From CAMBDR01 sp046597185 (GTDB lineage: Bacteria > Pseudomonadota > Gammaproteobacteria > Burkholderiales > Burkholderiaceae_D): a stretch of 7,214 nt of DNA. Of the stretch, positions 6,266-7,214 are shown piece after piece (positions within the stretch are counted from its first letter, which is position 1; each line of letters opens with the position of its first letter). The notes below the pieces were generated by a model. It ran no database searches. It was not told the DNA's origin and saw only the letters and a list, made by a program, of their open reading frames with translations. The position numbers and the translations under genes were made by a program. The stretch is taken from positions 1-7,214 of the forward strand of contig JBKJLF010000776.1 in NCBI GenBank assembly GCA_046597185.1. The letters are read 5' to 3'.

Positions 6266-6982
6266 TCATTTAGGTGCAGCATCCAAGAAACGAACGAACT
6301 GTTCAAGCGGTGCGCGCTCGGTAATCAGGCTGTTTTCGATCTTGCTGTGATCAGCATAACCCAGGGACATGCCACAGACAAATTGCTCCTGATCAGACAA
6401 TTGCAAGACATCATGAATAATTTTATGATAACCAATAAATGCCGCCTGCGGGCAAGTATCCAGGCCCCGGCCACGCGCCGCAATCATAATGTTTTGCAAA
6501 AACATTCCATAATCGAGCCAGGAGCCCTGGGCCAGTACCCGATTGATGGTGAACATCAGACCCACCGGGGCATCAAAAAAAGCATAATTGCGCGCATGTT
6601 GCACTGCCATACCCTGCTTGTTATCACGAGTTAAACCCAATAGCGCATACAGATCCCAACCGACCTTACGGCGACGCTCGATAAACGGAGAAATCCACTC
6701 ACTGGGGTAATAGTGGTACTGCTCCTGGTGCAATTGAGCCTGAGAAGGATCGGATGCCGCCTGAATAATGGCATCGGATAAGCGTTGTTTGATCTCACCT
6801 GTCAGCACATAGACTTGCCATGGTTGAGTATTGGTGCCAGAAGGCGCGCGCGCAGCCACTTGCAAAATCGCTTCTATCTCCGCTTGCGGCACAGGTGTAG
6901 GTAAAAAAGAACGAATTGAGCGGCGTGATGTGATGGCAGCATCAACAATCTCTTGTTCAGTCCTGGCGGCGTTCGCACTCAT
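6266..6982 (-). CDS. Nitroreductase-family FMN oxidoreductase
   Basis: This 238-residue cytoplasmic flavoprotein of the nitroreductase fold probably uses FMN and NAD(P)H to reduce nitroaromatics, quinones or similar acceptors; the physiological substrate cannot be read from sequence. Visible signatures are RRSIRSF (20-26, FMN phosphate region), ARAPSGTNTQPWQVYVLTG (44-62, flavin/dimer region, the most diagnostic block), GSWLDYGMFLQNIMIAARGRGLDTCPQ (153-179), and the C-terminal GYADHSKIENSLITERAPLEQFVRF (208-232) with its Gly and Arg contacts. The overall pattern resembles the PnbA (4-nitrobenzoate reductase) / NfnB-like branch, but I do not assign a symbol. ATG 6982 is chosen because it begins family-like sequence and has a weak GGA 6 nt upstream. 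The frame stays open to 7192, but those 70 extra residues are not family-like and cover the rightward promoter region. Its 3' end is 196 bp from pbpG. Confidence 0.92.
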   Translation of the reverse strand: MSANAARTEQEIVDAAITSRRSIRSFLPTPVPQAEIEAILQVAARAPSGTNTQPWQVYVLTGEIKQRLSDAIIQAASDPSQAQLHQEQYHYYPSEWISPFIERRRKVGWDLYALLGLTRDNKQGMAVQHARNYAFFDAPVGLMFTINRVLAQGSWLDYGMFLQNIMIAARGRGLDTCPQAAFIGYHKIIHDVLQLSDQEQFVCGMSLGYADHSKIENSLITERAPLEQFVRFLDAAPK

Positions 6983-7011
6983 AAATAGTCCACGAAATAA
7001 GAAAACTCCGT

Positions 7012-7017
7012 ATTTTA
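7012..7017 (-). promoter_or_regulatory. Possible -10 box for the nitroreductase gene
   Basis: TAAAAT on the - strand (five of six to consensus) lies about 30 nt upstream of the start codon at 6982. No good -35 box was found at 16-18 nt, so this is a tentative assignment. Confidence 0.22.
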
Positions 7018-7107
7018 TCCGAAACAGCCGTCGTATTCGTTGGCAAACATCGACGCCAAGCCAAGATCGAGAAAAGAAAATGGGTAGAAAATACGCAAAA
7101 AATGCAA

Positions 7108-7186
7108 AATTTGTGCATCGCACCAAAAATTCACTTGACTTAAATTTTCTAACAGATAGAATAGCCTCTGTTGCGATGCACAAATT
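7108..7186. repeat. Perfect 15-bp inverted repeat bracketing a rightward promoter
   Basis: AATTTGTGCATCGCA (7108-7122) recurs as its exact reverse complement TGCGATGCACAAATT (7172-7186), with 49 bp between. Arm centres are 64 bp apart, close to six helical turns, so proteins bound to both would face the same side. Each arm is itself a rough dyad (TTGTG-CAT-CGCA; TTGCG-ATG-CACAA), as expected for repressor sites. The TGC/GCA-rich dyad is reminiscent of phasin/PhaR-type control sites in betaproteobacteria, but that identity is a guess from memory. The stretch 6983-7214 holds no recognisable gene. Confidence 0.7.
7135..7162 (+). promoter_or_regulatory. Strong sigma70-type promoter directed out of the right end of the window
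   Basis: TTGACT (7135-7140) and TAGAAT (7157-7162) match consensus at five of six positions each, with a 16-nt spacer. Initiation would fall near 7169, immediately before the right arm of the inverted repeat (7172-7186); the left arm lies at about -61 to -47. The gene it drives is not in the window; the 28 bases after the right arm contain no convincing start. Confidence 0.65.
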
Positions 7187-7214
7187 AACCATTGCCCACC
7201 ATTAAATAACATTA

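Noticed and set aside
6983..7192. N-terminal extension of the nitroreductase frame by 70 residues
   Set aside because: The added sequence is not family-like, begins at a poor start and would cover the promoter/inverted repeat; the ATG at 6982 fits family length.

Overview
The window looks like a chromosomal housekeeping segment from a betaproteobacterium, most likely Burkholderiales and possibly near Oxalobacteraceae. This rests on protein character: the lplT / RpfE-like / recJ order, a PBP7-type endopeptidase with a long basic linker, and a moderate-GC coding style with AT-rich gaps. The taxonomic call is inference; no rRNA or tRNA lies in the window. I see no transposase, integrase, CRISPR array, phage gene or defence cassette.

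Left block (1-3548, + strand): a tightly packed run of three genes. The 3' part of lplT (lysophospholipid transporter, cut by the window edge) overlaps by 8 bp an RpfE-like / 'phosphoglycerate mutase'-annotated protein of uncertain function. That gene is followed 24 bp later by recJ (single-strand 5'-3' exonuclease). The second junction is unusual. Three ATGA start/stop overlaps sit exactly 14 nt apart in an imperfect tandem repeat, and only one TGA separates the two genes in the same frame.

Middle block (3549-4966): dgkA (diacylglycerol kinase, - strand) meets recJ tail to tail with a 6-bp gap. It is divergent from an IclR-family regulator (+ strand). Their shared intergenic region holds a 9-bp tandem repeat, a weak candidate dgkA promoter, and an extended -10 element embedded in repeated TTTCACA half-sites, a plausible autoregulatory operator.

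Right block (4967-7214): pbpG (PBP7-like D,D-endopeptidase) and a nitroreductase-family flavoprotein are both on the - strand. pbpG has its own promoter, a long U/G-rich leader and a strong ribosome binding site. The last 110 bp hold a perfect 15-bp inverted repeat whose arms bracket a good sigma70 promoter firing rightward, out of the window. This is probably the control region of an unseen gene.

Functionally, lplT, dgkA and pbpG all serve envelope upkeep (phospholipid recycling and peptidoglycan remodelling), while recJ serves DNA repair. Nothing here forms an obvious new multi-gene system. The most interesting signals are regulatory: the terminal inverted-repeat promoter, the ATGA chain before recJ, and the iclR operator candidate.
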